Below, one piece after another: positions 52,501 to 63,015 of a stretch of 64,000 nucleotides of DNA. The notes below the pieces were generated by a model. That model did not search any database, was not told where the DNA came from, and was given only the letters and a program-made list of their open reading frames with translations. The DNA lies in NCBI GenBank assembly GCA_918797485.1, contig CAKKNE010000001.1:3534001-3598000 (forward strand). The letters are read 5' to 3'. This DNA comes from Pelagomonas calceolata (lineage: Eukaryota; Sar; Pelagophyceae; Pelagomonadales; Pelagomonadaceae). Made by a program: the position numbers and the translations under genes. How positions within the stretch are numbered: position 1 is the stretch's first letter; every line of letters starts with the position of its first letter.

Positions 52501-55500
52501 CAAGATTCGGAAGGCCCACGCCGACGGCACCTACGACATTGAAATGGAGGATGGTGAACGCGAGCGCAACGTGCCCGCGGAGCAGATCCGCAAGGCCAAA
52601 AAGTCCAAGTCGAAGTATAGCGAGGGCGACCGCGTCGAGGTCAAAATAAAATCGAAATGGGTGAAGGGCAAGGTCAAGCGCACGCACAAGGACGGGACTC
52701 TTGACGTCGACGCGTCGAACGGCGAGAAGGCGCGTCGTATTGACCCCGAGGACGTGCGCGCCCGCGACGACGGTTCTGATGGCGATGAGTCCAAGATGGG
52801 CGTCGGCGACAAGGTGCGCGCCAGGTACAAGGTCCGTGACTCGGCGCGGAAATTGAATTTAACGCCGTCGGCGCGTGTCTCGCGACGGGTCCGTTCGACG
52901 CAGGGCCGCGCGAAGGAATACGACGGCGTCATCAAGGAGGCGCATCATGATGGCACTTTCACGATCAAGTCTGCTGCAGTGCATAAAGCAATTTGTCGCG
53001 GCTCGTCTCCGCCACCGCTGAATCATGGCCTCCACGCCATCGACGCGACGCCAGTTCGATGGCATGGCAACGCGGTCTCTCACCGATCGATTCCGAGCAC
53101 CCGACTCACCGTCCGATTCCCGCACAGGTATGACGACGGCGAGATCGAGACCTACGTGAACAAGAAGTTCATCACGGTGACGCGGGCGAAGAGCCGCAGC
53201 CGCAGCCGGTCGAAGAGCGACGATAGTCGCTCGAAGAAGAAGCGCCGCGATAGGTCGCGCTCGTCGTCGTCGGACCGGTCGCGGAGCCCGAAGCGCGGGC
53301 GGAAGCTCCGCGAGGGCGATAAATGCGAGGCGCGGTTCCGAGGCAAGTCGTCTGCCAAGTACGGACGCGGTGTCCTCCGACCTTCGACCTTCGGCCCTCG
53401 CCGCGACACGCTCGCATCGCGCAGGTACTACAAAGGCAAGGTGTCTCGCATCCATTCGGACGGCACTATAGATGTGAAGTGCGCTTTCCGCGTCTGAGGC
53501 CTCCAGCTCGCGGCGATGGCGTTACGTGTGTTCTCCGCAGGTACGACGACGGAGACGTGGATAAGAACCTCAAGGCCAAGCACGTCAAAGCCCTCGACGC
53601 CGGTTCCGATTCCGACGGCAGCGCGCGGAAGAAGAGGCGCGACCGGAGCCGCTCGCGTAGCCGCAGCCGTTCCCGCAGCCGGAGCCCGAAGCGCGGGCGC
53701 AAGCTCCGCGAGGGCGACAAGTGCCAGGCCCACTTCCGGGGCAAATCATCGGCAAAGCTGTTCGAATCCAGCGCCTTAGTCGTCTCGTGCTCGCCATCAT
53801 AAGCAATGTCGCAGGTACCCGGGCAAGGTCGTCAAGATCCATTCCGACGGTACCGTGGACGTGAAGCGGGTCACGGCGTGGAAATCAAGACTCGCCCACG
53901 CCGTCGACGCGTTCCCCGGACTCCCTCACTCAGTGGATGATGTCCGCACAGGTATGAGGACGGCGACAGCGACACGCGGCTCAAGGAGAAGTACGTGAAG
54001 GCGCTCGATTCCGGGTCCGACTCGGACCGGAAGCGCTCGCGCTCGCGCAGCCGCAGCCCCGCGAAGTTCAGGGAGGGCGACAAGGTCGAGGCCCGCCTAT
54101 CGGGCCAGAGCAAGTGGTCCAAGGCCAAGGTCCGGCGCGTGCGGGACGACACCTACGACCTCGAGTTCGATGATGGCGAGCGCGAAAAGCGCGTGAAGCC
54201 TAAATACATACGGAAGCGCGGCGGGTCGCGGAGCCGGTCGCGGTCGCGGAGCCGGAGCCGCAGCCCGCGCGGCCGGAAGCTGCGCGAGGGAGATAAGTGT
54301 GAGGCCCGCTTCCGTGGAAAATCGAGCGCCAAGTATTACAAAGGCAAGGTGTCTCGTATCCACAGTGATGGCACGATCGACGTCAAGTCGGTACTGTGTG
54401 GAAATCAAATTTCACTGCAACGCGATTCGACGCGACGTTGTTCATGCAATTGCGTCTGCTCGATGGCGTGGAGGTTGACGAAGGTCTCGCAATTATGCTC
54501 AGGATAACCTATCTTACTGGTTGACCTCCACACAGGTATGACGACGGAGATACGGATAAGAATCTCAAGGCCAAGCACGTGAAAGCCCTCGACGCGGGGT
54601 CCGATTCCGACGGCAGCGCGCGGAAGAAGCGGCGCGACCGGAGCCGCTCGCGTAGCCGCAGCCGTTCTCGGAGTCGCAGCCGCAGCCCTCGCGGGCGGAA
54701 GTTGCGGGAGGGCGATGCATGTGAGGCACGCTTCCGTGGGAAATCGTCGGCGAAATACTATAAAGGCAAGGTGTCTCGCATTCATAGTGATGGCACTATA
54801 GATGTAAAGTGCGGTTCAGCGTCTGAGACTTCCAGCTCGCGGCGATGGCGTGCCCCCCCACGCCATCGACGCGACGTGTTCCTCCACAGGTACGACGACG
54901 GCGATACGGATAAGAACCTCAAGGCCAAGCACGTCAAGGCTCTCGACTCGGGCAGCGAAAGTGACGGCAGCGCGAAGAAGGACAAGTTCCGCGAAGGTGA
55001 TAAGATAACTGCACGATACCGCGGCCTGGAAAAGTACTACAAGGGCGTCATCCGCCGGGCGCATTCGGACGGGACGTTCTCGATTGATTGTGCGACGCGG
55101 CGCCCGTCATGTACTGTTCACTGTTCACGCAATTTGCCCACGCAGACGACGACGGCGAGAAGGAGAGCCACGTCAAGGAGCGCTACATCAAGAAGCGGTC
55201 TAGTTCTCGGAGCCGCTCGCGGTCGCGGAGCCGCAGCCGCAGCCCGAAGCGCTCGAAGAAACCGCGCGAGGGCGACCGGGTCGAGGCCGATTTTAAATCT
55301 AGGGGGAAATTCTATGCCGGAAAAGTGACGCGCGTGCGCTCGGATGACACCTACGACATTGAATTTGACGATGGAGATTCCGAGAAGCGGGTTGAGTTAA
55401 AACGGATCAAGGTCAAGGGCGGCGACCGGAGTCGTTCTCGGTCGCGGAGCCGCTCGCGGAGCCCGAAGCGCGGGCGGAAGCTGCGCGAGGGAGCGAAAAT

Positions 55501-58500
55501 TGAGGCGCGGTATCGTCCGGGCGCGGCGCGGAAAATCACCGAGTTCTGTCGTCACATTTTCCACTCAGGCGGCCGCTCGAAGTTCTACCCCGGCAAGATT
55601 AGCCGTGATCGGCGCGACGGGACCTACGACATCAGCTATGAAGATGGGGAGCACGAGACGCGCGTGAAGGAGGAATTCATCAAGGCGCTGGACTCGGACT
55701 CCGACGACGACCGGCGCTCCTCGTCGAAGAAGCCCCGTGAAGGAGACAAATGCGAGGCCGAATTCAAGAACACTGGTAAATTCTACCCCGGAACGGTCAA
55801 GCGCGTGCATGGGGACGGCACTTGCGATATCGTCTTCGTCTGAGCGCGGCGTGGAAAATCACCGCGAGTTCTATATCATCATAATTTTAACTCGACACAG
55901 GACGACGGCGATAAGCAGAGCTACGTCGAGGCCTCGCGCATCAAGGTCAAGGGCGGCCGGAGCCGTTCCCGGAGCCGGTCGCGCTCGCGGAGCCGCAGTC
56001 GCAGCCCGCGCGGCCGGAAGTTGAGGGAAGGGGACAAGTGCGAGGCACGGTTCCGTGGCAAGTCGTCGGCCAAAATGTACCCGGGGAAGGTCACTCGTAT
56101 TCATAGTGATGGCTCGATCGACGTCAAGTGGCGGTCGGAGTAGAAATCAAATTTCATTCGACGCGAAGTTGTCCATGTAATTGCGTCTGCTCGATGGCGT
56201 GGAGTTTGACGAGGGTCTCTCTCACTGGTTGATTTCCACACAGGTATGACGACGGGGACAGCGACCGAAACTTGAAGCCGTCGCACGTGAAGGCGTTGGA
56301 CTCAGGGAGTGATCGGAGCCGATCCCGTTCCCGCAGTCCGTCGCGGGGCCGCATGCGCGTCGGCACGCGCGTGGAGGCGCGATACCGGTACTGATTCGGC
56401 GTTCACTTACAATTACCTCACTCACTGGTCGTTTTCGCAGGGGCCGGAGCAAGAAATACCCTGGCAAGATCTCGAGGGTTCACGCGGACGGCAGTTTTGA
56501 CGTCGCTTGTATGACCAGTGTTTTTTGAGGCGCCTTCGACTTCCGCGGCATCGATACGACGCCTGATTCCAGCCGTGATTTTGATGGTTTGATCACACAG
56601 ACGACGACGGTGAATCCGAGACGCGCGTCGAGGCCCGCCTCATCACGGCGCTCGGCGGCGGAGACAGCGACTCCGATCGTGGGTCATCCGACAAATTGCG
56701 AGAAGGCGACGCCGTCGAGGCCCGATACCGCGGCCGCGAGAAGTATTATCCGGGCAAGATCGACCGAGACCGGCGTGATGGTACGTACGACATTGCCTAC
56801 GAAGATGGGGAACGAGAGACGAGGGTCGAGGCCAGGCTAATCCGCAAGAAGCGTGGGAGCAGCCGGAGCCGGAGCCGGTCCCGGAGTCGTAGCCCGTCGC
56901 GGGGACGCATGCGCGTCGGCACGCGCGTGGAGGCGCGGTACCGGTACTGGTTCAGCGTCAAAATTACAATTACCTTCATCACTGGTCGATTCCGTCGCGC
57001 AGGGGTCGTAGCAAGAAGTATCCAGGAAAGATTTCTCGGGTCCACGCTGACGGAAGCTTCGACGTGGCCTATGATGACGGCGAGAGTGAGACTCGGGTCG
57101 AGGCACGCCTCATCACGCCGCTTGACGGCGGGGGCGGCGACTCCGACCGCCGAAGCGATCGGTTCCGCGAGGGAGACAAGATCGAAGCCGATTATAGAGG
57201 CCGCGGCAAGTTCTACCCGGGCAAAATTAGCAGAGACCGCGGGGACGACACCTACGATATTGACTACGACGACGGCGAGCGGGAAACGCGCGTCTCGAAG
57301 CGCCTAATCCGCAAGAAGGACCGATCGAGGTCGCGTTCGCGTTCTCCGCGCGGCGGCGGCCGCCTACGAGAGGGCGACAAGATCGAAGCCGACTATCGCG
57401 GCCGAGGCAGATTTTATCCGGGCAAGATCGACCGGGATCGGCGCGACGGCACCTACGACATTGCCTACGACGACGGGGAGCGGGAGACGCGCGTGGAAGA
57501 ACGCCTGATCCGCAAGAAGGGTGGGAGCCGCAGCCCGAGCCCCAAACGGGGCCGCAAGCTCCGCGAGGGAGCCAAGGTTCAAGCTCGATATCGTATGGGC
57601 GCCAGTGTGGAATCCCGTTCGACAGTCTATGTTTACTTTTTCCAAATTCAGGTGGACGGTCGAAATTCTATCCGGGCCGCATCGAACGCGACCGAGGGGA
57701 CGGGACGTACGACATCTACTGTAACGCGACACAGTGTCTACGCCCTCGACGCGCCGCGTCTCACGATTTCTCCACACACAGATGACGACGGCGAGAAGGA
57801 GACGCGCGTGGCCGAGGATCTCATCAAGAGCGCGGACTCGGGGAGCGATCGGAGCCGTTCCCGGAGCCGCAGTCCGTCGCGGGGCCGGATGCGCGTCGGA
57901 ACAAGAGTAGAGGCTAGATATCGAGGGAAATCTCGTTATTATCCCGGGAAAATCAGTCGGGTGAGAGCTGACGGCACCTTTGATGTGTCTTACGACGACG
58001 GGGAGTCGGAGACGCGCGTCCTCGCTGAGTATATAAAATCGAGCGGAGGCGGTGGCAGCTCGCGGGGCGACTCTCGCAGCCCGCGGGGGCGCCGGGGAAG
58101 CCGCCTGAGCGAGGGCGACTCGATCGAAGCGCGTTACCGTACGCGACGGCGCGGAAGTTGAATGGGATAGGGTTCCGAGCTCACCGTCGATTACCTCACA
58201 GGCGGCCGCAGCAAATATTACAAAGGTAAAATCCGCCGCGACCGCGGTGATGGGACCTTCGATATCGATTATGATGATGGGGAACAAGAAACGCGCGTGC
58301 TAGAGGAGTACATCCGGCCGCGCGGTGGAAGCGGCGGCGGCCGCGACGTGTCCGTGCCCAAGTTTAGAAGAGGCGAGCGCATCGAGGCTCGCTATAGAGG
58401 CCGCGCCAAGTACTATAGAGGCCGCATCAGTCGTGAACGCGGGGACAGTCTCTACGACATAGACTATGACGACGGAGAAAGTGAGACGCGCGTCGCCGCG

Positions 58501-58554
58501 CACCTCATCCGGAGCCTCGAGAGCGGCGCGTCGGGGATAAGTAGCTTGGACTAG
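49548..58554 (+). CDS. Giant protein: degenerate cytidine deaminase fold, SAM domain, EF-hand-like segments and 23 Tudor-like repeats with SR linkers (20 exons)
   Basis: The predicted protein is about 2,491 aa. Exon ends: 51601, 52831, 52968, 53358, 53478, 53756, 53865, 54386, 54808, 55089, 55514, 55837, 56127, 56387, 56508, 56943, 57592, 57720, 58138, 58554; every junction keeps the frame. Residues about 160-310 resemble cytidine deaminase (CAALLASSGRVHVACAV, SAERAVVLRAVADGDRKF, DGAARQVLAEYGDFPVYLVN), but the zinc ligands are lost. About 415-480 is a SAM domain (WTVDDVAAFV, LLMRIDAQDLEETL). Degenerate EF-hand-like helices follow. From about residue 830, 23 copies of a Tudor-like barrel (KLREGDKCEARFRGKS, KVSRIHSDGTIDVKYDDGD) alternate with RSRSRS linkers. 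Tudor folds often read methylated Lys/Arg and SR tracts are splicing-related, so a nuclear scaffold is plausible; this is inference. A polymerising or mineral-associated role is also possible. Confidence 0.85.
52969..53127 (+). mobile_element. Introner-type intron between Tudor repeat halves
   Basis: This 159-bp intron is in-frame and without stops. It contains CTCCACGCCATCGACGCGAC and the partner TTCGATGGCATGG, and ends CGATTCCCGCACAG. It lies between GTFTIK and YDDGEIE. Confidence 0.8.
54387..54535 (+). mobile_element. Introner element in the giant gene
   Basis: This 149-bp intron contains the complete start CTGTGTGGAAATCAA seven bases after the donor and ends TTGACCTCCACACAG. Internal CTCGATGGCGTGGAGG and GCAATTGCGTCTGCTCG are shared with the intron at 56128-56243, so these two are close relatives. 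The flanking 8-mers are no longer identical. Confidence 0.85.
56128..56243 (+). mobile_element. Introner element in the giant gene
   Basis: This 116-bp intron contains GTAGAAATCAAATTTCATTC, AATTGCGTCTGCTCGATGGC and the end TTGATTTCCACACAG. It interrupts a DVK-YDDGD junction as the element at 54387 does, consistent with duplication of an intron-bearing repeat unit or repeated insertion at one site. Confidence 0.85.
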
Positions 58555-58609
58555 GCCTGGGTAGTCATTCGGTATCGTGTCGATGGCGTCGGAGCGTAAA
58601 AACTTTAAT

Positions 58610-59080
58610 TTACGCACCTGATGGCGTGTCTTCGCGGGCGCGGAGCGCGGCCCGCGCGTGTTTCAAGGTGCGATCAATATCCACTGCGGTTGGATGCGCG
58701 CCGCCGAGCACGCGCCGCGCAATCCGTTCCGTGTCCTCTAGCGTCGTTACGGCCTCGCGGAGATCATCGAGCGTGGCGTCGTCGGCTTTGTAGAGCGCCT
58801 CCGCGTAATTCGACCTCATCATAAGCGTGAGATCATCATCATCTTTGAGGACGCGTAGCGCAACGGGTATTGTCTTGCGCATCAAAGACTTGGCTTCCTC
58901 GAAGCGCTCGAGGAAGACAAGTCCAAACGCGTAGTTGTTGGCTGAAAGGAGGGTTGATTTATGCTCTTCGCCGAGGAGCCTCAAACGTCCGGAGTATACG
59001 TCTCGTCGCAAATCTAAGGCCTGATCATCCCGTCCTAGCCTTTCATAGGTGTTCGCAAGATTGCTCTGCACGACGAACAT
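58610..59080 (-). pseudogene. TPR (kinesin-light-chain-like) fragment, minus copy
   Basis: This 156-codon frame holds TPR_12-type repeats: NLANTYERLGRDDQALDLRR, ANNYAFGLVFLERFEEAKSL, MRSNYAEALYKADDATLDDL and RIARRVLGGAHP. Normal members of this repeat family are several times longer with a variable N-terminus, which is missing here. The ATG at 59080 gives a possible start, so a short expressed protein is not excluded. A homologous fragment lies head to head at 59137-59655. Confidence 0.6.
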
Positions 59081-59136
59081 GTGTTCTTCTGTTGCGTCAA
59101 TGCGCAGCGAAGCGATTGGGAATGAGATAAAATTAA

Positions 59137-59655
59137 GAAAAAAAAAAAGTTACACCCGCTCTTAATCTCACGTACGATGAGCTTGGACAGAAAGAATCGG
59201 CCCTGAGCCTGAGGCGAGATGTATACTTTGGGTTTCTGAAGCTCAACGGCGAGGAAAATGAAATGACCCTCATAGGCATAGATGACTCTCTCTTCATAGC
59301 AGCCAACAACTACGCGTCGTCCCTGATTGATCTAGAGCGCCCCGAAGAAGCCAAGTCGGTGTTGCGCAAGGCGATGCCCGTGGCGCGGCGCGCTCTCGGC
59401 GAGGATGATATAACCTTGCTTAGGATGAGGATGAATTACGCGAAGTCGCTCTACACGGACGCCGACGCCACGGTCGACGATCTAGCGGAGGCAGTGAAGA
59501 TGCTCTTGCAAACAGCACGGACCGCGCGGCGCGTGCTTGGTGGCGCGCATCCACTCACAGGGAACATTGACGGTTACTTAGGACAATTGCACGAAATCCT
59601 CGGCGCCCGCAAAGAAACGCAGCCGGCAGAGAACTTGGCAGAGGAAGTCGACTAG
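59137..59655 (+). pseudogene. TPR (kinesin-light-chain-like) fragment, plus copy
   Basis: Codons from about 59164 read NLTYDELGQKESALSLRRDV, then ANNYASSLIDLERPEEAKSV, MRMNYAKSLYTDADATVDDL and ARRVLGGAHPLTGNIDGYLG, clearly homologous to the minus copy. The frame has no ATG until 59263, and an A-run with an in-frame stop precedes it, so the 5' part is lost. It is best read as a truncated inverted duplicate. Confidence 0.6.
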
Positions 59656-59722
59656 ATTCATAACAACAGCATGGTCTGTCTCATTTGCTTGCTAGCTCTT
59701 ACAGGCGCGGACGGGATCTGAA

Positions 59723-59744
59723 GCTAGCGCCTGTAACACACTAG
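59723..59744 (-). promoter_or_regulatory. CTAG palindrome motif upstream of coiled-coil/C2 gene
   Basis: GCTAGCGCCTGTAACACACTAG is a reverse-orientation copy, 171 bp upstream of ATG 59915. A second partial copy (GCTAGCTCTTACAGGCGCGG) lies about 30 bp to its left at 59691-59710. Confidence 0.58.
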
Positions 59745-59914
59745 AAGCCCCAGCTTTGTGCACAGCCGTAGCAGCACTCGAGCATATCACTGCAGGGCTC
59801 AGCTAGTTGGCCAAAAACAGGCTGCCGCGTAGCCGCACTCATCGGATCTGATCTCAATTTGGCGAGCCAAAGGCTTAAAATTGCGCCAGCCCAAAAACTG
59901 TAGACACTGTTACA

Positions 59915-62060
59915 ATGCGCCGCTGGGAGTCCAACCAAACGAAAAAGAAAGAGGCCATGGTCGCCCGCGCGCGCGCCCGCGACGCGAAGCGCCACGAGAG
60001 ACGAGAACAGACCGCCGTCGACCGGAGCCGCAAACTCGCGGCGTCTCTGTCCGAATCGAACGCGACGAACGACGCCTTGCGGAGCATGGTCCGCGAGATT
60101 ACGCAGAAGCACGTCGCGGCGCTCGCGGCCTTGGGTGTAGCCGAGGAGAAGGCGGAGACGGCGCTGCTGTCGGCACAAAAATTAAAGCCGGCGCGCGCCT
60201 TCTCCGAGGACGAGGAGCCGGAGCCGGAACCGGAATCACCGGAGCCGACGACGCCGCAGCTGCGCTTCGCGAAGGCTCGGTCGGACGCGCGCGACGACCT
60301 GCACGCCGCGCGCGTCGCGGCCGAGGCCGCGCGCGCGACGCGGAACGCCGATCGCGAGGCCCTCGCCGCGGCGCGCAAGAAGCTCTGGGCCCTTGTCGGC
60401 GTGTTAGCGGATGCGGACGCGGAACTCGAGGCCTCGCAGCGGAACCCCGACGGTTTAGGTGTGGACGAACTTACAAAACGCGTCGACGAGGCGCGGGCGG
60501 CGTCGGCCGACGCCGATGAGAAACTTGCGGCCGCTGATACGGAAGCCGACAACCAGAGCCTCGTCGACGCGTGCCGCGACGCGCGCCGGGCCCTGGATGA
60601 AAGTGTCGCGGCGCTCGACGCGGCGGCGCGCGTCGCGCGCACGGGCAAGGCGGGCGAGGACGCGACGCCGCGGCGCCTGGAGCGGGAGCCTGCTAAAGCT
60701 TACCGCGTCCGCGTCGGATGCGGCGTCCCTCTCACGATACTCCGGGGGTCGCGTCGATGGCGCAAGGGGGCGGCGCGTCGATGAGGACCGCGCCACGCAG
60801 GTCGGCCGGGCGCTCGAGGCCGCGGCCGCCGCCGAGGCGACGTGCTGTGCGCGCGCGGGCGCGTCGGCCATGGCCGAGCGGCGCACCGCGGCGGCGGCGG
60901 CGGCGCTCGAGCAGTGCTTGGACGCCTTCGACGACCTCGGCCGCTGGACGACGGCGCGCGCGCCGCCGCCGTCGCCGAAGCCAACACCGCGCATGAGGAC
61001 GCCGCCGCGGCCGCCGCGAGCCGAAGCGGCGTCTTCAGTGAGACGGCCGCTCCACGAGCCGAAGCCCCGGGAACCCGAAGTCGAGGAGGTGCAATCAGAG
61101 GAGGAGGAGGACGAATCTGATGATGACTGGGCGGACGACGACTGGGCCTACTGTCTGCTGGATGGAAGAGCTAAAAGAGGCACGCTGACGGCCCAGACGG
61201 AGCCCATTCATGTGGTTGCCGCGCGGAAAACGAGATTAGAACAGCGCCGGGCTCTGCTCGACGAGCACTACCCGTGGGACGAGGACAAGGGCGTGAGAAG
61301 GGACGCCGAGACGGGCCGGAGCTGCGCGCGCTTGCACGTGCGCGTGGTCCAAGCTCGTTCATTGCCCCAGATGCGGCGGCACCGCGGCTCGTGCGACCCC
61401 TATGTGGAAGTCGCCGTCGACGGCGCGTCCCCCAAAAAGACGGGGACGGTCTACGACTCTTTATATCCGACCTGGGCGCGGGAGCGGTTCGAATTGCGCG
61501 TGAATCGGAAGACCGCGGTCCTGCGGTGCCGCGTTTTAGATGCGCCTCCTGCGCGAGGCGAGCCGCCGCGGCCCGTCGGGACGTGCAGCCTCGCCCTCCA
61601 GGACCTGGGCGAGCGTTCAAAGACGCTCTGGCTGCCCTTGACACGGGCGCCGTCGGCGGTCAAGACGCGCCTCGCCGACGACTGCGCGCTGCGCGTCGAG
61701 TGCCGCCTGGTGATCGACCCCGCGCCGTTGCTGGATCGCGCCCTCAAGCGCTTGAGTGATGCGCTGGCCACGCGCGCGCCAGACGCCGCGCCCGCTACAC
61801 CGACGACGCCGCCGCGGAGCGCGCCGCCGTCTGTAAAAACAGCGACGGACGCGCGCGGGCGCTTCGTCGCGACGCCGCCCAAGCCGCCCGCGGCCTCTAC
61901 GACGAAGTCGCCATCGCCAAGGTCCAAGCAGGCGCCGCCGTCTCCACAAGAAATGGATTTGAGGATTTTCCGGTCGCCCGCGCGGCGCCAGGCGCATCCT
62001 GTTGGAAGGTCGCCGCGGGGCCGCGCTTCCAGGGGATCGAGGCCGTGGCGGGGGTCATAG
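59915..62060 (+). CDS. Coiled-coil protein with C2 domain (2 exons)
   Basis: The exons are 59915-60712 and 60801-62060, giving 685 aa. The N-terminal 330 residues are Ala/Arg/Glu-rich coiled coil (RRWESNQTKKKEAMVARARA, LDESVAALDAAARVARTG). Splicing joins AYRVR to VGRALEAAAAAEAT and keeps the coiled coil going. An acidic linker (EEEEDESDDDWADDDWAY) follows. A C2 domain lies at about 443-545: RLHVRVVQARSLPQMRRHRG, SCDPYVEVAVDG, TVYDSLYPTWARERFEL, VLRCRVLDAPP. C2 domains bind phospholipids, often with calcium; the Asp of SCDPY is present. The C-terminal 130 residues are Pro/Arg/Ser-rich. The gene is convergent with the syntaxin (10 bp gap). Possible membrane-tethering role. Confidence 0.82.
60713..60800 (+). 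mobile_element. Introner-type intron in the coiled-coil/C2 gene
   Basis: This 88-bp intron lies between GTCGGATG (60713-60720) and GTCGGCCG (60801-60808), an eroded 8-bp target duplication (6 of 8). It contains GGGTCGCGTCGATGGCGCAA and ends GCGCCACGCAG. It also changes the reading frame, so the unspliced frame stops at 60784. Confidence 0.8.
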
Positions 62061-62070
62061 TTTAGTTTTG

Positions 62071-63015
62071 CTAGCCTTTCTTACCCCCTCCTTTCTTCCC
62101 GCCGCCTGACGGGTGGTGCTTCAGGATGAGCGCGATCATCATGATCGTGATCAGAAACAGTAACAAGGCGATGCAGATGCGCGGCCGCGCGGCCTTCTGG
62201 TACTGCTCCGCCTTCTCGATCTCGACGACGCCTCTCCGGGTATGCTCGGCGACCTGCTCCATGTTAAAGTCGATGCGGTCCAGGATCGTCCCTTGGTCGA
62301 TCACGAGAACCGCCAACTCCTTGAAGATGCCCGACAGCTCCTGGATGGACTCGGCGATCTTCCGGATTTCCTGGTCGCGCTCCTCGACGAGGTGCTCGAT
62401 GTCGACGACGGCGCTCATCTGCTGCTCGTTGAACGCGACGCCCGTGTCGTTCCGCGACGACGCCGAGAGGAAGTCGAAGCCCCCGCCGGCACTGCCTTCC
62501 TTTTGTGATTTTAAGCGAACCACATAATCCTTCTGCGCCCGGCGAAATTCCGTGTTCAGCGCCTGGATCCGCACGGCCACGCTCCGCTGCACGTTCGCCC
62601 GGACCTTCCTTTCCGAATCGTCCGCGGCGTCGCCGCCGAAGGTCGCGACGCGCTTCAGCGTCTTCTCGCACGCTCGAAACAACTGCGTCGCGTTCTGCGA
62701 CTGGCGCTCGATCTCCCGATCCAGCTCCGCCTCCCGCGATTCATCAAATGAAACCATGAGCCGCGCGCGGTGCGCCTCCTTCAGCGACTTCAGGGCGCGT
62801 TCCAGCGTCGCGACGTCGGTCTCGACCTTCTCGACGACGTCGACCCAGACCGGCGGCAGCGCCGCGCGGCTCGAGGACATGGGGCTGTGCTCCTGGCTCG
62901 ACCCGCGCTCGTAGCCGCCGAAGGTGCGCGCGCCGCCGAGGGACTTCTCGCGCATGGCGCGCCACTCGACGAAGGTGCGCGTGAGGTCGCGCGAGGCGCC
63001 CATTGTTGACGCCAT
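62071..63015 (-). CDS. Syntaxin-16/Tlg2-type Qa-SNARE
   Basis: This 314-aa protein starts MASTMGASRDLTRTFVEWRA; the frame is open further upstream but without conserved residues. The N-terminal region (WVDVVEKVETDVATLERAL) fits the Habc bundle. The SNARE motif (about 205-270) reads LVEERDQEIRKIAESIQEL, then IFKELAVLVIDQGTILDRID with the zero-layer Gln. A C-terminal anchor CIALLLFLITIMMIALIL and a short Gly/Lys tail follow. The pattern RDQEIxxIxxSIxEL...QGTxLDRIDxN is that of syntaxin 16/Tlg2/SYP4, which acts in endosome-to-trans-Golgi fusion. Confidence 0.93.
   Translation of the reverse strand: MASTMGASRDLTRTFVEWRAMREKSLGGARTFGGYERGSSQEHSPMSSSRAALPPVWVDVVEKVETDVATLERALKSLKEAHRARLMVSFDESREAELDREIERQSQNATQLFRACEKTLKRVATFGGDAADDSERKVRANVQRSVAVRIQALNTEFRRAQKDYVVRLKSQKEGSAGGGFDFLSASSRNDTGVAFNEQQMSAVVDIEHLVEERDQEIRKIAESIQELSGIFKELAVLVIDQGTILDRIDFNMEQVAEHTRRGVVEIEKAEQYQKAARPRICIALLLFLITIMMIALILKHHPSGGGKKGGGKKG

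Larger units (their letters stand above)
51602..58201 (+). other. Array of 19 short introns in the giant gene
   Basis: The introns are 51602-51723, 52832-52903, 52969-53127, 53359-53424, 53479-53540, 53757-53814, 53866-53951, 54387-54535, 54809-54889, 55090-55145, 55515-55568, 55838-55900, 56128-56243, 56388-56440, 56509-56600, 56944-57002, 57593-57651, 57721-57781 and 58139-58201 (53-159 bp). Each was placed by requiring the Tudor-like repeat to continue and by GT (or GC in two cases) and AG ends; all phases agree. Most fall at one of two points of the repeat, before (G)RSKxY or before YDDGE. Several carry introner termini or cores, others only short C-rich remnants. Confidence 0.8.

Noticed and set aside
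52140-58554. CRISPR-like or simple satellite reading of the regularly spaced repeats
   Set aside because: The repeats are coding, about 150-300 bp apart, diverged at the DNA level and conserved as protein; eukaryotic splice signals interrupt them.
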